A DNA stretch of 53,412 nucleotides from contig CAIZES010000431.1 of assembly GCA_903932045.1 (NCBI GenBank), forward strand, positions 1 through 53,412, written 5' to 3'. The DNA is from an uncultured Silvanigrella sp. GTDB taxonomy: Bacteria > Bdellovibrionota_B > Oligoflexia > Silvanigrellales > Silvanigrellaceae. Position 1 is the stretch's first letter. The number at the start of each line of letters is the position of its first letter. The notes beneath the pieces are model-generated. The model ran no database searches. It had not been told where the DNA came from and was given only the letters and a program-made list of their open reading frames with translations. Below, piece after piece: positions 35,141 to 44,413 of the stretch. The translations under genes were made by a program, and so were the position numbers.

Positions 35141-36548
35141 TATCAATCGTCGCATTCACTTTGTAGGTATTGGTGGAACTGGAATGTCTGGAATTGCAGA
35201 AGTTCTGCTTAATTTGGGCTACCGTGTTTCGGGAAGCGACAGCAAAGATTCCGAGACAGTAAAGCGTCTGCGCGAGTTGGGCGCGGAAATCACAATAGGC
35301 CACCTAGCATCCAGTGTGACTACCGCAGATGTTGTTGTGGCAAGCAGTGCTATCAACAAAAATAATCCTGAGCTCCAAGAAGCCGCTCATAAGCGTATTC
35401 CTGTTATTCATCGCTCCGAAATGCTTGCCGAACTCATGCGCCTCAAACATGGCATCATCGTCGCAGGAACGCACGGAAAAACAACAACAACAAGCTTACT
35501 TGCCACAGTGCTTTCTGCATCAGGAATTGACCCCACGGTTGTCATTGGTGGACGTTTAAACGCCTTAGGTGCCAACGCAAAACTGGGAAAAAGCGATTTC
35601 TTTTTAGCAGAAGCCGATGAAAGCGACGGCAGCTTTCTGCGTCTCACACCTTCCATTGCGGTTGTGACAAACATCGATCGCGACCACCTCGATCACTGGT
35701 CCGGACTCGACGAAATCATTGTGGCTTTTCGCACTTTTCTCGAAAAAACTCCCTTCTACGGCTGTATCTGTGCTTGCATTGACGATCCTGGCGTTCAACT
35801 TGTTGTTCCCCATCTGCGCCGCAAGATCATCACCTATGGACTGCGCCCCGACGCCGACATCTTTGCAAAAAACATTTTTCAGGAAGGTTTTTCAACCACA
35901 TTTACACCCGTATTTTTCGGTGTCGAACAGAAACAAGTCACACTCAAAATGCCCGGACGACACAACGTTCAAAATGCCCTTGCGAGCTATGCAGTGGCAA
36001 GCGCTCTTAGGTTGGATCCTTCTCTTGTTGGAAAAGCCATTGGCGCTTTTCAGGGCGTGCAACACCGGACAACACTTTTGGGAACCACAGAAAATACGGT
36101 GGTCATTGATGATTATGCTCACAATCCTCAAAAAATTGCAGCCGCCCTCAAAGGACTCCGCGAAGGGTATCGAACCGCACATTTGTGTGCCATTTTTCAG
36201 CCGCACCGCTACACACGCGTCAAGTCTATGCTCGAAGAATTTGCGTGTGGTTTTGCCGATGCCGATTCTGTTATTGTAACTCCAATTTACTCGGCCGGCG
36301 AAACACCCATTCCCGGAATAAATCCAGAATGTATTGCTCAGCACATCAGAAATCACTCTTTCGGCGGCTCTGCGGCTCCTGTATTTGTTGTGAGCGATCT
36401 TCAACATGCAACAAGCACTGCCGTGCAAATTGCAAAACAAAACTCAAATCAAAATCCCAAAAATATCACGGTCATTGTCAGTTTGGGCGCTGGTGATGTT
36501 GCCAATACAGGCGAATGGATTTTGAAACAATTACGAGGCGAAAAATGA
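35133..36548 (+). CDS. murC: UDP-MurNAc:L-alanine ligase MurC
   Basis: A 471-residue enzyme that joins the first amino acid to UDP-MurNAc. IHFVGIGGTGMSGIAEVL at the start, P-loop GTHGKTTTTSL, EADESDGSFL, DYAHNP and FQPHRYTR are all hallmark MurC segments. Length matches the family. The ATG lies 8 bp inside the end of ftsW with AAAGG upstream. murG usually lies between ftsW and murC; here they overlap, so it is absent from the cluster. Confidence 0.96.
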   Translation: MFDINRRIHFVGIGGTGMSGIAEVLLNLGYRVSGSDSKDSETVKRLRELGAEITIGHLASSVTTADVVVASSAINKNNPELQEAAHKRIPVIHRSEMLAELMRLKHGIIVAGTHGKTTTTSLLATVLSASGIDPTVVIGGRLNALGANAKLGKSDFFLAEADESDGSFLRLTPSIAVVTNIDRDHLDHWSGLDEIIVAFRTFLEKTPFYGCICACIDDPGVQLVVPHLRRKIITYGLRPDADIFAKNIFQEGFSTTFTPVFFGVEQKQVTLKMPGRHNVQNALASYAVASALRLDPSLVGKAIGAFQGVQHRTTLLGTTENTVVIDDYAHNPQKIAAALKGLREGYRTAHLCAIFQPHRYTRVKSMLEEFACGFADADSVIVTPIYSAGETPIPGINPECIAQHIRNHSFGGSAAPVFVVSDLQHATSTAVQIAKQNSNQNPKNITVIVSLGAGDVANTGEWILKQLRGEK

Positions 36549-37636
36549 GCTCACTGCGCAAACAAGAAATTCGAAGAAAGTCTAAAAAGAGAGGTCTCTC
36601 ATCGGACTCGAGCCGAAAAAACACCTGGACAAAATTTCTGTTTCGCATGCTGCGTCTTCCCTTCAATGGAACCCTTTGGTTAGTTGGAATTTTTCGCAAA
36701 TTTCCGCGCACGTCAATTGTTTCCTGCGGAATTATCACAGGGCTTGTGACAATCGCATGGGGGGTGCGCAGCATTCACAGCGCTATAGAATCGCGATTGC
36801 CTCAAAGCATTTCTGTCCAGTGCGAAGACGACTCCCTGCTACAACGTGTGAACAAAACAGCCTGGCAAGCCTTGCAAGATGCCAAAAATCGCGGAACCTC
36901 ACGTACCGAATTTTTGACTCAACTTGCGACAAAATTGAATACCATCGAAAGTTTGGACAATTTTCAAATACGATCAGGACTCGACAGAAAACTTCAGATT
37001 TGGGCAATTCCACAAAATCCTGCATTTGTTTTGGAAGGGACAGAAGGACAACGTGCCGTCATATCAACACGCATGCAAGCCATTGCAACTTTGTCTTCAG
37101 GAACTCCAGCGCCCGATCTGCCATACGTCCACGCTCCAGAAATCAAAATTACACAACGCTCAATTCTATCAAAGGAAAAGCGCGCTCGCATTCCTTCCAT
37201 TTCAGGCATCAATTTGCCCTGGATATACAGACAAATTCACGCCATGAATAATTCTAAAGAAGCTCTGGTCGCACAAAATTTTGTTGTCAACAGTTACTTT
37301 TGGAAACAGAGTACTGGTTTTTCCGTAAAACTCGACCACAAAAAATTGAGTACCATCGCAACAAATTCCGTCTCAATAAATTCGACGTCAACACCTAATT
37401 CAGGAGCATCATCAGCCGTTCCCACCACAACAATAGCGACAACAACAACGCCGTCGGATTCCATGACCGTGATATTTGGTGAAGCCGACATCGGAACTAA
37501 AAAAGAAAGAATGCTAGCTGTCATTTCCAATTTTTCTGCAAAGAATATAGTTCCAGAACTTGTTGACCTTAGCTTCCCCGATCGGGCTCTTGTACGAATG
37601 GGACTTTCCGATAACGGCACTACAATATCATTTTGA
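36545..37636 (+). CDS. ftsQ: FtsQ-like division protein
   Basis: A 363-residue bitopic protein. A basic tail is followed by a membrane segment at about 65-85 (TSIVSCGIITGLVTIAWGV) and a periplasmic domain with a Ser/Thr-rich insert near 280-310. The C-terminal strand VDLSFPDRALVRM resembles the end of FtsQ. The POTRA region is not obvious by eye and the protein is long for FtsQ, so the call leans on topology and position between murC and ftsA. The ATG overlaps the murC stop (ATGA), with GAGGCG upstream. Confidence 0.8.
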   Translation: MSSLRKQEIRRKSKKRGLSSDSSRKNTWTKFLFRMLRLPFNGTLWLVGIFRKFPRTSIVSCGIITGLVTIAWGVRSIHSAIESRLPQSISVQCEDDSLLQRVNKTAWQALQDAKNRGTSRTEFLTQLATKLNTIESLDNFQIRSGLDRKLQIWAIPQNPAFVLEGTEGQRAVISTRMQAIATLSSGTPAPDLPYVHAPEIKITQRSILSKEKRARIPSISGINLPWIYRQIHAMNNSKEALVAQNFVVNSYFWKQSTGFSVKLDHKKLSTIATNSVSINSTSTPNSGASSAVPTTTIATTTTPSDSMTVIFGEADIGTKKERMLAVISNFSAKNIVPELVDLSFPDRALVRMGLSDNGTTISF

Positions 37637-37667
37637 CGCTCTAAACACGATGTGAAGGAGTAAAGCT

Positions 37668-38927
37668 ATGACACCCGATAAAATTCCCAATCTTTGTGTT
37701 GCGCTAGAGATAGGATCTTCTCACACTAGCGTTTTAGTTGCACAGCGATCGTCTACCGAAACGACATCACACATTTTGGGTTATGCACGCGTTGAACACA
37801 CAGCGATGCGCAAAGGCACCATCGTCAATTTCGAGGCTCTCGTCACAAGCATTCAGGATGTTGTGGACGAAGCCGAACGCCAAACGGGTCTTCAACTCAA
37901 TCAAGTTCGACTTGGAGTGAACAGTTGCGATGTTTCGTTTGACAATTGCACACATACTCTCTTGCTCAAAAATGGCGAAGTGCGCGAGTTAGACGTCGAA
38001 CGCCTGCACGCTCTCAGTAAAACAGAACGTCCACCCAACGGCTTCGATTTTATCCACATCTTACCCACACAGTTTTTGTTGGACGGAAAAGCAGGAATTG
38101 TAAGCCCCATTGGAATGTGTGGCAATCAATTGGCAAGCGTTTATCACCGCGTCGCGTTCCCTCAACCCGAGATTCGTAATCTTATTAAAGCTTCCAATCA
38201 GGCCGGTTTGCATGTTGAATCCATTGTATTTGAAGCGCTTTCAGCCGCAGAAGCTACGCTCGATTCCGATGAAAAAGACTTAGGAGTTGCTTGTATTTCC
38301 ATTGGAAGTCACATTACAAATATTGCCATTTACCGGTCTGGTTACCCAATATTTTGCAAAGGATATCCCTTTGGATCCAATCACATTACAAAGGATTTGG
38401 CCATTGGATTGCGGACAACACAAGTTGAAGCAGAGCGCATCAAACGTGAACACGGCCAGGCACTTTATGCTCTCCTTGGCAGCCATGATGCTGTTCGCAT
38501 CACAGAAATGAGCGGACGACCCACGCGCGAAGTGATGCGTGGAGAGGTCTGGCAAATTATCGAGCCTCGCGTCTGTGAAATTTTCGAAACCATATTCGCC
38601 GATCTTTCCCGCCATTCTCTGGTTGAAGAACTGGAAAAAGGCATCGTACTCACAGGCGGAGGTGCTCTTTTGCCCGGTCTTTGCCTTGCCGCCGAAAAAA
38701 CATTCGGACGTCAAACTCGCACTGGAATTCCCGAGTCAACATCCGGACTCGTTGACGGCCTCAAGTCACCTTCGGCATCTCCCCTTGTAGGAATTTTAGA
38801 ACCTCTTTTTGGAACACCCGAAGAAAAAGCCACGGTCTTCAACAGAATTGGCGCCATGAGCTCGCGAGGCGGAATTGCCACATTTGCACAGGAAATCTGG
38901 GCAAAAGTTCTTGAACCCTTCGAATAA
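37668..38927 (+). CDS. ftsA: Cell division ATPase FtsA
   Basis: A 419-residue actin-fold protein that tethers FtsZ to the membrane. VALEIGSSHTSVLV (phosphate 1), the SHS2 insert region, GSHITNIAIY (phosphate 2) and GIVLTGGGALLPG (adenosine motif) are in order. The C-terminus ends IWAKVLEPFE, consistent with the amphipathic membrane-targeting helix. AAGGAG lies 6 nt before the ATG. It is followed not by ftsZ but by a response-regulator gene. Confidence 0.95.
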   Translation: MTPDKIPNLCVALEIGSSHTSVLVAQRSSTETTSHILGYARVEHTAMRKGTIVNFEALVTSIQDVVDEAERQTGLQLNQVRLGVNSCDVSFDNCTHTLLLKNGEVRELDVERLHALSKTERPPNGFDFIHILPTQFLLDGKAGIVSPIGMCGNQLASVYHRVAFPQPEIRNLIKASNQAGLHVESIVFEALSAAEATLDSDEKDLGVACISIGSHITNIAIYRSGYPIFCKGYPFGSNHITKDLAIGLRTTQVEAERIKREHGQALYALLGSHDAVRITEMSGRPTREVMRGEVWQIIEPRVCEIFETIFADLSRHSLVEELEKGIVLTGGGALLPGLCLAAEKTFGRQTRTGIPESTSGLVDGLKSPSASPLVGILEPLFGTPEEKATVFNRIGAMSSRGGIATFAQEIWAKVLEPFE

Positions 38928-38989
38928 AAAACCTGAATAGAAGATCTGAATAAAGAGTCATAAAACGAAATTCTGAATTTTATCGTACA

Positions 38990-39027
38990 TTAAACTCGGA
39001 AAACGCTCCCAGTTTAAATTATTTTTT
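38990..39027 (+). terminator. Weak terminator-like hairpin after ftsA
   Basis: TTAAACT (38990-38996) pairs with AGTTTAA (39011-39017) across a 14-nt loop and is followed by ATTATTTTTT. The stem is short and AT-rich, so at most partial termination is expected. Confidence 0.25.
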
Positions 39028-39101
39028 GATGTATTTTCCCATATAGTCACCACAGAAAAAAACAGCAACGGTCGTTTCTTCGCGCATACTGTGGAGGTTC
39101 C

Positions 39102-39572
39102 ATGTTATCTGTTTCTCAACAATCTCTGGCAAAATCCCAAGAAACATGTGGATGTATTGATCAAAAAATCGATATTGTCATTATTGACGATAACAAACAT
39201 TTTTCGGAAATCCTAAAATCACTTCTCATCAACGAAGGGTATTCTGCAACGTGTGCCCACGACGGCAGCGAAGGACTCCGTACAATTCTAAAACTACAAC
39301 CTCGCATTGTAGTGCTCGACATTCAAATGCCCGTGCTTAACGGCGTCGAGGTTTTGCGTCAAATGCGCAATCATCCAGAACTCAACGGCACGCCAGTTAT
39401 TCTGGCCTCGGCAGAGCGGGATGTTGCAAGCCACGCAAGCCATTACTCACAAACCAACGCCCTTCGCAAACCGTTCGATCTCTCTCATTTGTCTCAACTC
39501 GTGCATAGCATCTTAAACACACCCAAACGTCAATCGGCTCAAAGTCAAGACGAATTCACAATAGCGTCCTAG
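39102..39572 (+). CDS. Single-domain response regulator
   Basis: A 156-residue protein consisting of one receiver domain with short tails. The acidic pair D29/D30 (VIIDDN), phospho-acceptor D73 in VVLDIQMPVLNG, the switch Ser in ILASAE and K123 in LRKPF are intact, so it should be phosphorylatable. No output domain follows. GGAGG lies just before the ATG. It sits between ftsA and ftsZ, a place where no such gene is normally found; flanking spacers are 174 and 222 bp. A partner histidine kinase is not in this window. A link to division control is inference from position. Confidence 0.92.
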   Translation: MLSVSQQSLAKSQETCGCIDQKIDIVIIDDNKHFSEILKSLLINEGYSATCAHDGSEGLRTILKLQPRIVVLDIQMPVLNGVEVLRQMRNHPELNGTPVILASAERDVASHASHYSQTNALRKPFDLSHLSQLVHSILNTPKRQSAQSQDEFTIAS

Positions 39573-39703
39573 CCCAGGGCGATCTCGAAATTTTCAATGT
39601 CAGAAGCTTAGCGTTCGATATTTCGGCACCACATAAAAACACTGCCTCAACACCATCAAATTTTTGACACCTTCTTTTTCTCTTTTGAAAACGTTGGGCA
39701 AAC

Positions 39704-39732
39704 TTTACACCCTCCCACAAAAACCCTATGAT
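39704..39732 (+). promoter_or_regulatory. Sigma-70-type promoter upstream of ftsZ
   Basis: TTTACA (39704-39709), 17 bp, TATGAT (39727-39732): five of six matches in each hexamer and optimal spacing. A transcript would start about 55 nt before the ftsZ ATG. It would let ftsZ be expressed apart from the upstream division genes. Confidence 0.6.
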
Positions 39733-39794
39733 TCGTCTTAGAAATAGGCTCCAAATGAACTGAAACCGTAACACCAGCAACAAGGAGTTGTGGC

Positions 39795-41519
39795 ATGGCC
39801 GACAGGGATAGTCTGCTTGCAAACGCTGTAATCAAAGTCATTGGCGTCGGTGGCGCAGGTGGCAATGCAATCAACACGATGATTCGCGCAGGAATTTCCG
39901 GTGTGGAATTTATCGCTGCCAACACAGATATTCAATCGCTCCAAGCGAATCTTGCTCCCATTAAGATTCAGCTTGGACGCGAACTCACCAAAGGATTGGG
40001 TGCAGGCGCAAATCCCGAAATTGGACGTGATGCCGCGCTCGAAGACAAAGCCATCATCCAAGAAGTGGTGGGTGGCGCAGACATGGTCTTTATTACCGGC
40101 GGTTTGGGTGGTGGAACCGGCACAGGAGCCGCTCCCATTATTGCACAGGTTGCACGTGAAATGGGAGCACTTACGGTAGGTGTTGTTACTAAGCCGTTCG
40201 CTTTTGAAGGAAAAAAACGCCGCAATCACGCAGATATTGGTATGCAAAATTTGCGCAATGCCGTAGACACTCTGATTACCATACCCAATCAACGCCTCCT
40301 TTCCATTGCTCCACCAAACATGCCACTTCTGGATGCCTTCAGCCTTGCTAACGACGTGTTGTTAAACGCTGTCAGAGGTATCAACGACATTATTAATGTT
40401 CCAGGTTTGGTGAATGCCGACTTCGCTGACGTTCGCACAACCATGTCTGAAATGGGAATGGCCCTCATGGGAACCGGCATTGCTTCGGGTGCCAACCGCG
40501 CTCAAGAAGCAGCCCGTTTGGCCATTAATTCGCCTCTTCTCGAGGACATCGATATTGAAGGCGCAACAGGACTCCTTATCAACATCACAGGTCCGGCTTC
40601 AATGACCATGCAAGAATACGCCGAAGCCGCCACTCTCATTCAAGAAGCCGCACATGAAGATGCCAACGTTATTGTGGGCTGCGTTATTGATGACACTCTC
40701 CAAGACAGCATTCGGGTTACCGTTATTGCCACCGGTTTCGATCGCGCGGCAGTGTCGCATCCCGAAATTCGCACCATGACCGGAGCGCCGCAATATCAAA
40801 CAACACAATCGTATGGAATTCACGGTCATATCTCGCAGCCGCGCATGGATCACGGACAACATTTTTCGCAGCAGCGTCCGCAGTCCATTCCGTACAACTC
40901 ACCAACACAACCTCAAACATCTGTTCCAGCATCACTGCCGAACTCCATGCCAACACCGGTGCCCACTTCCGACTACCGAAATAACGTCAACAGTATTGTG
41001 AATCAGCGCCCACAACAGACGCCATTTCACAACCCAATTCCACAATCACAACAACGCGGCCTGTTTGAACCAACAACAACACCTCACCAACCCGACAGCT
41101 ATGGTGAGCAAGGACGCGACTTGGCTCGCCGCACCACTCCGCAAAACATGCAGGGAGTTCAGCAACGGGCAATGGCTTCCGATACTCAAACACCTGCACT
41201 TGCACCAGCGCACGCACCAACGCAAACAATGCGCATGCAATCGGAGTACGAAGACCTCACAAAATGGACATTGGATTTGGCAAAATCTCCAAACGAAACC
41301 ACACACACTTCACAGGTTTCTCAAACTCCACAAACAACAAATTCTGATATGCGTTCTGTAAGCGGAGCATCGGTGTGTGAAGACGATAACTTTCTCTGCG
41401 GTGATTCCGATACCGAATCGGCACTAAATATTGCCCGCGAGCTCGCCCATGTTTCAGCCGCAGACGACTACGAAACACCCGCATTTCTACGCAGACGCGA
41501 AGATTCAAAAAGTATTTGA
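39795..41519 (+). CDS. ftsZ: Cell division GTPase FtsZ
   Basis: A 574-residue tubulin homologue that forms the Z ring. The GTPase core (about 1-320) has GGAGGNAI, GGGTGTGAAP (tubulin signature) and NVDFAD-like NADFADVRT. A linker of about 230 residues rich in Gln, Pro, Asn and Thr follows, much longer than in E. coli. The C-terminal peptide YETPAFLRRRED matches the conserved tail that binds FtsA and other partners. AAGGAG lies 8 nt before the ATG. Own promoter at 39704-39732. A parS site lies about 360 bp downstream. Confidence 0.97.
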   Translation: MADRDSLLANAVIKVIGVGGAGGNAINTMIRAGISGVEFIAANTDIQSLQANLAPIKIQLGRELTKGLGAGANPEIGRDAALEDKAIIQEVVGGADMVFITGGLGGGTGTGAAPIIAQVAREMGALTVGVVTKPFAFEGKKRRNHADIGMQNLRNAVDTLITIPNQRLLSIAPPNMPLLDAFSLANDVLLNAVRGINDIINVPGLVNADFADVRTTMSEMGMALMGTGIASGANRAQEAARLAINSPLLEDIDIEGATGLLINITGPASMTMQEYAEAATLIQEAAHEDANVIVGCVIDDTLQDSIRVTVIATGFDRAAVSHPEIRTMTGAPQYQTTQSYGIHGHISQPRMDHGQHFSQQRPQSIPYNSPTQPQTSVPASLPNSMPTPVPTSDYRNNVNSIVNQRPQQTPFHNPIPQSQQRGLFEPTTTPHQPDSYGEQGRDLARRTTPQNMQGVQQRAMASDTQTPALAPAHAPTQTMRMQSEYEDLTKWTLDLAKSPNETTHTSQVSQTPQTTNSDMRSVSGASVCEDDNFLCGDSDTESALNIARELAHVSAADDYETPAFLRRREDSKSI

Positions 41520-41532
41520 TAAATAGAAATAA

Positions 41533-41730
41533 TCAGCGTTCGGGTGACAACCACGTCCAACTTTCGTAGTCATCATTAGGGTGGGCATCAAAACGCTCCA
41601 ACACCAATTGACCCAGCAAAGATTGACAGGTGCTATAACCCAAAACTGAAACATCTTTCAAAACGAAAGGTCCAACCTGCAATTCTGGTAACGTAAATAA
41701 GCTAGCGCGAATCTCGGGCACATCCGCCAT
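41533..41730 (-). CDS. Small protein or remnant, retropepsin-C-terminus-like
   Basis: A 65-residue frame. ELQVGPFVLKDVSVLG followed by SLLGQLVLERF resembles the C-terminal strands of retropepsin-like aspartyl proteases, where L-x-V-G...V..V and LLG-x-x-x-L-x-R-F occur. The frame stays open without a start for about 20 more codons upstream, but no catalytic D-T/S-G triad is seen. It may be a decayed fragment of a protease gene or a chance frame. There is no clear SD. Treat as doubtful. Confidence 0.3.
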   Translation of the reverse strand: MADVPEIRASLFTLPELQVGPFVLKDVSVLGYSTCQSLLGQLVLERFDAHPNDDYESWTWLSPER

Positions 41731-41975
41731 GACGAGGTCTTGACAGCATCTGACATCTAGAAATTCTAGCTGCGGAGAATGAGCGGCAATTACAAGATAA
41801 AGTTAGCACAGAAACTCCTTGCAGAAGCCAGTCACTACACCACGTCTCCCTCTCCCGCAACACGCGGCCCCCCCGTTTCACGTGAAACAGCGCTTTATTC
41901 ACGCGAAAAGTTTGAACATTTTTTCACTTTTTTATTTATTCAAAAAAAATCGACAGCGAATTGCAAACGAATCCT
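41731..41975. other. Spacer between the ftsZ end and the ATP synthase-linked operon
   Basis: Apart from the parS site at 41875-41888, I see an AT-rich stretch (41912-41950) after it and no supportable gene. It lies where two transcription units converge. Confidence 0.5.
41875..41888. promoter_or_regulatory. parS centromere-like site 1
   Basis: GTTTCACGTGAAAC is the perfect palindromic core of the chromosomal parS consensus bound by ParB. It sits in the spacer between convergent ftsZ and the minus-strand operon. A ParB gene lies 10 kb away with a second site at 51524-51539, so function is likely. Confidence 0.88.
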
Positions 41976-42968
41976 TCAAGAACCAACAAAAGCAGCTTCA
42001 ACCGAAACCTTAGAAGACTGCGACTTTGCCGCAGACACGTCACTTTCCAATATTGCCAAAAGAAAAAGCCATGCCACATATGCAGAAGGCTTAACGACAC
42101 AAATTCCTTGTTTTTCGCTCTCTTTTTCGTTCTCTTTTCCACCGACGTTCAACAACGAAGTTTGTCGCTGCGACTGCGAGCAATAACCATCCCATGACAT
42201 GGGAATTTGCACTAACTTCGAAAGCGCTGCCCATTCGTTGTCTTCTGCTAAAAAACGTTCCGGCACAAGCACAACATCAGCGTCAACGCGTTGACGCCAC
42301 TCTGCAACTCCGCCACGGTTTCGAAACACTTCAGCCAAACACTTCGATAAAAACTGCGCCAATTGCTCGCAAGAACAAAAACTCGTTCTCTCACAAAAAA
42401 AGGTCTTAGGAGCACGGTCCAATCCCAGTTTTTTAAGCGCCAGAAGCTGTTGCTGTCCCGAAAAAACTCCCGCCAAATCGAATGGAGGAGGCGACCGCAG
42501 CAAAATATACGACCCAACACCGTTCAGCGCGGCTTCCGAAAATTTCAGAATTCTTTCAAACAACGTTTCAAGCGCCAATGCGTCGGAAAACCCAACCCGA
42601 CCCACATGTTCACGCCACACACCAGGCCATGCATCGGGAAGCAAAAAAAGAATCGACTTCAACTTTTTAGCAAAAACAAAAACACCCTCTAAAAATCCTG
42701 CAAAATCGGGCAACAAAACAAGGCTCCAGATATCCAGAACCAACACAGTATCGTCCTTTGACATCCGCGAAACAATACCGCTGAGCTGCGCAATATCGCC
42801 CTCTCCCACGCGCAAAAATTCTTCAGGTTGAACTCCGCAATAATCAACAGAGCGTGCCGCTTCGGGAATTTGCACCGATAGCGCCGCTTCAGGAGCTAAT
42901 TTTCGCACTTCTAATGAAACTGCTTCAATAAATTTGGGAGAAGCCATGCCCCAAAGGACAATCTTCAC
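41976..42968 (-). CDS. Protein of unknown function downstream of the glycosyltransferase
   Basis: A 330-residue soluble protein with no recognised motif. The first 120 residues alternate strands and helices (MKIVLWGMASPKFIEAVSLE, VLVLDIWSLVLLPDFAGFL), Rossmann-like in style, and the C-terminus ends in a hydrophobic helix and a Ser/Val tail. The GTG start overlaps the glycosyltransferase stop (GTGA) with AGGAG upstream, so the two are translationally coupled and may act on the same glycan. It is the last gene of the atp-led minus-strand run. Confidence 0.7.
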   Translation of the reverse strand: MKIVLWGMASPKFIEAVSLEVRKLAPEAALSVQIPEAARSVDYCGVQPEEFLRVGEGDIAQLSGIVSRMSKDDTVLVLDIWSLVLLPDFAGFLEGVFVFAKKLKSILFLLPDAWPGVWREHVGRVGFSDALALETLFERILKFSEAALNGVGSYILLRSPPPFDLAGVFSGQQQLLALKKLGLDRAPKTFFCERTSFCSCEQLAQFLSKCLAEVFRNRGGVAEWRQRVDADVVLVPERFLAEDNEWAALSKLVQIPMSWDGYCSQSQRQTSLLNVGGKENEKESEKQGICVVKPSAYVAWLFLLAILESDVSAAKSQSSKVSVEAAFVGS

Positions 42969-44398
42969 CCTTGTTCTCCTCCAACCGAAGCAGCTGAAGC
43001 AATCAGAGAATCCTTATTGAACTCACTGAACTCGTGATGTGCGCCCAATGCATCCAAAAATGCGCACGCAGCAGAACGCCATTCAAAAGCACCTTCCAAA
43101 CCAGCACTTTGCAGCACAAATTGCCGAGGCGACTGAGCCTTTGCCATTGCTTCAAAAAACTTTTCTCGTTTTACGTTGGATGCCAACATTTCGGAAACGG
43201 CCAACGCCCACTCGCCTTCGTTGCTATTTTCCATGCCGCGCCAATAGATTTCAGGAAGACGTCCTTCGGGAAAATGCCCATCCACTGCAGTTCCTTTGCG
43301 GAACAAAACAGGCAACCCCGATAACGCCGCTTCCAGTGGTGGCAATCCAAAACCTTCAGCCAAACTCGGATGCACAAGCATGTCAGACACACGATACAAA
43401 AGAGCAAGAGCTTCGTCGGAAATAGAGGGAATTAACAAAACTCCCTGCTCCTTCAAAAACCGACAAGCTCCCAAACGAATCGCGCCGCGTTCATCAAATT
43501 GCCGAGCGGTTGTAGCATCACCATCGATGCGCACCAAAAGCGTCGACTCATTTCGGCCATCTCTTCGGGCCGCCGCAGTTGCCTTTTCAGCCAAATCCCA
43601 ACACTTGTAAGCTTGCCCTCTGCCCACACCCAAAATCCAACGGCAATTGGTAATCCATTGTTCCGATTCGGGAGTGCCCGAAAATGCTGCCGCCGTAAGA
43701 AATTCCCGGCGCAAAAATCGCCGTTCCGAAACATCCACCGGCCTCTGTTTTGCTCCAAAAGTGCTATCAACACCTTCGCCCAAAACACGAATATCAACCG
43801 TTTTCGATTTGGAAAGATTTCGCAAAATTTGCGCGGAATGTTCCGACACCGTCAACACCAAAGGAAATCGATTTAAAGTATTTTTGACACGCATACGAAA
43901 CTGCGTACCAAAGAAAAAACCAGTCGATTTTGGCTGTTCAAATGGAATGGCGTCGTGAATAATTTGCACAACACGCCCAAAATATTTTTTTCCAAACAAT
44001 CTGCCCACAAAAATAGGACGATCAAAATTCCCTGGAGCAACCCACAAAAAATCTCCATGTGTGTATTGCTTAAGGCGCTTAATAGCTCCCGTTGGCCACC
44101 AGTAAACAGGCTTATCCCACCGGCTTGTAAGCGCGCCCTTGCCGCCACTCCAAAATGAAGTCTCTTCTGGATAATGACGCACTAAATCAACGGTCCAAGT
44201 GGCGGGCTCATATTTTGAAGCGAACAACAAACGCAAGTTCGGAGGCACACGTCCTTCACGCTTGCGTTGCCGGAGTTCCTCGGCCAACGATAAAGAAAAT
44301 CCCGTAATAAATCGAGCAATTCCCGAATGTGCCCCTTCGCGAGCCAATCTCACATCCAAAACTATCCAAGGAGGCAATCCCGACTTTTCAGCTTCCAT
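42965..44398 (-). CDS. GT4-type glycosyltransferase
   Basis: A 477-residue GT-B-fold enzyme. VVQIIHDAIPFEQP in the N-domain and VLTVSEHSAQIL are typical of family-4 glycosyltransferases. The C-domain has LLIPSISDEALALLYRVSDMLVHPSLAEGFGLPPLEA in outline, with the E-x7-E signature in SLAEGFGLPPLEA. It uses a nucleotide-sugar donor; the acceptor is unknown, with LPS or capsule most likely. The gene starts 15 bp after atpC, so it is probably carried on the same transcript, which is unusual for an atp operon. Confidence 0.87.
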   Translation of the reverse strand: MEAEKSGLPPWIVLDVRLAREGAHSGIARFITGFSLSLAEELRQRKREGRVPPNLRLLFASKYEPATWTVDLVRHYPEETSFWSGGKGALTSRWDKPVYWWPTGAIKRLKQYTHGDFLWVAPGNFDRPIFVGRLFGKKYFGRVVQIIHDAIPFEQPKSTGFFFGTQFRMRVKNTLNRFPLVLTVSEHSAQILRNLSKSKTVDIRVLGEGVDSTFGAKQRPVDVSERRFLRREFLTAAAFSGTPESEQWITNCRWILGVGRGQAYKCWDLAEKATAAARRDGRNESTLLVRIDGDATTARQFDERGAIRLGACRFLKEQGVLLIPSISDEALALLYRVSDMLVHPSLAEGFGLPPLEAALSGLPVLFRKGTAVDGHFPEGRLPEIYWRGMENSNEGEWALAVSEMLASNVKREKFFEAMAKAQSPRQFVLQSAGLEGAFEWRSAACAFLDALGAHHEFSEFNKDSLIASAASVGGEQG

Positions 44399-44413
44399 GC
44401 TTCAAGCCTCTTC

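Noticed and set aside
38050-38058. Perfect DnaA box TTATCCACA
   Set aside because: A single copy inside the ftsA coding region with no clustered boxes or AT-rich unwinding element nearby. One 9-mer match in 53 kb is expected by chance.
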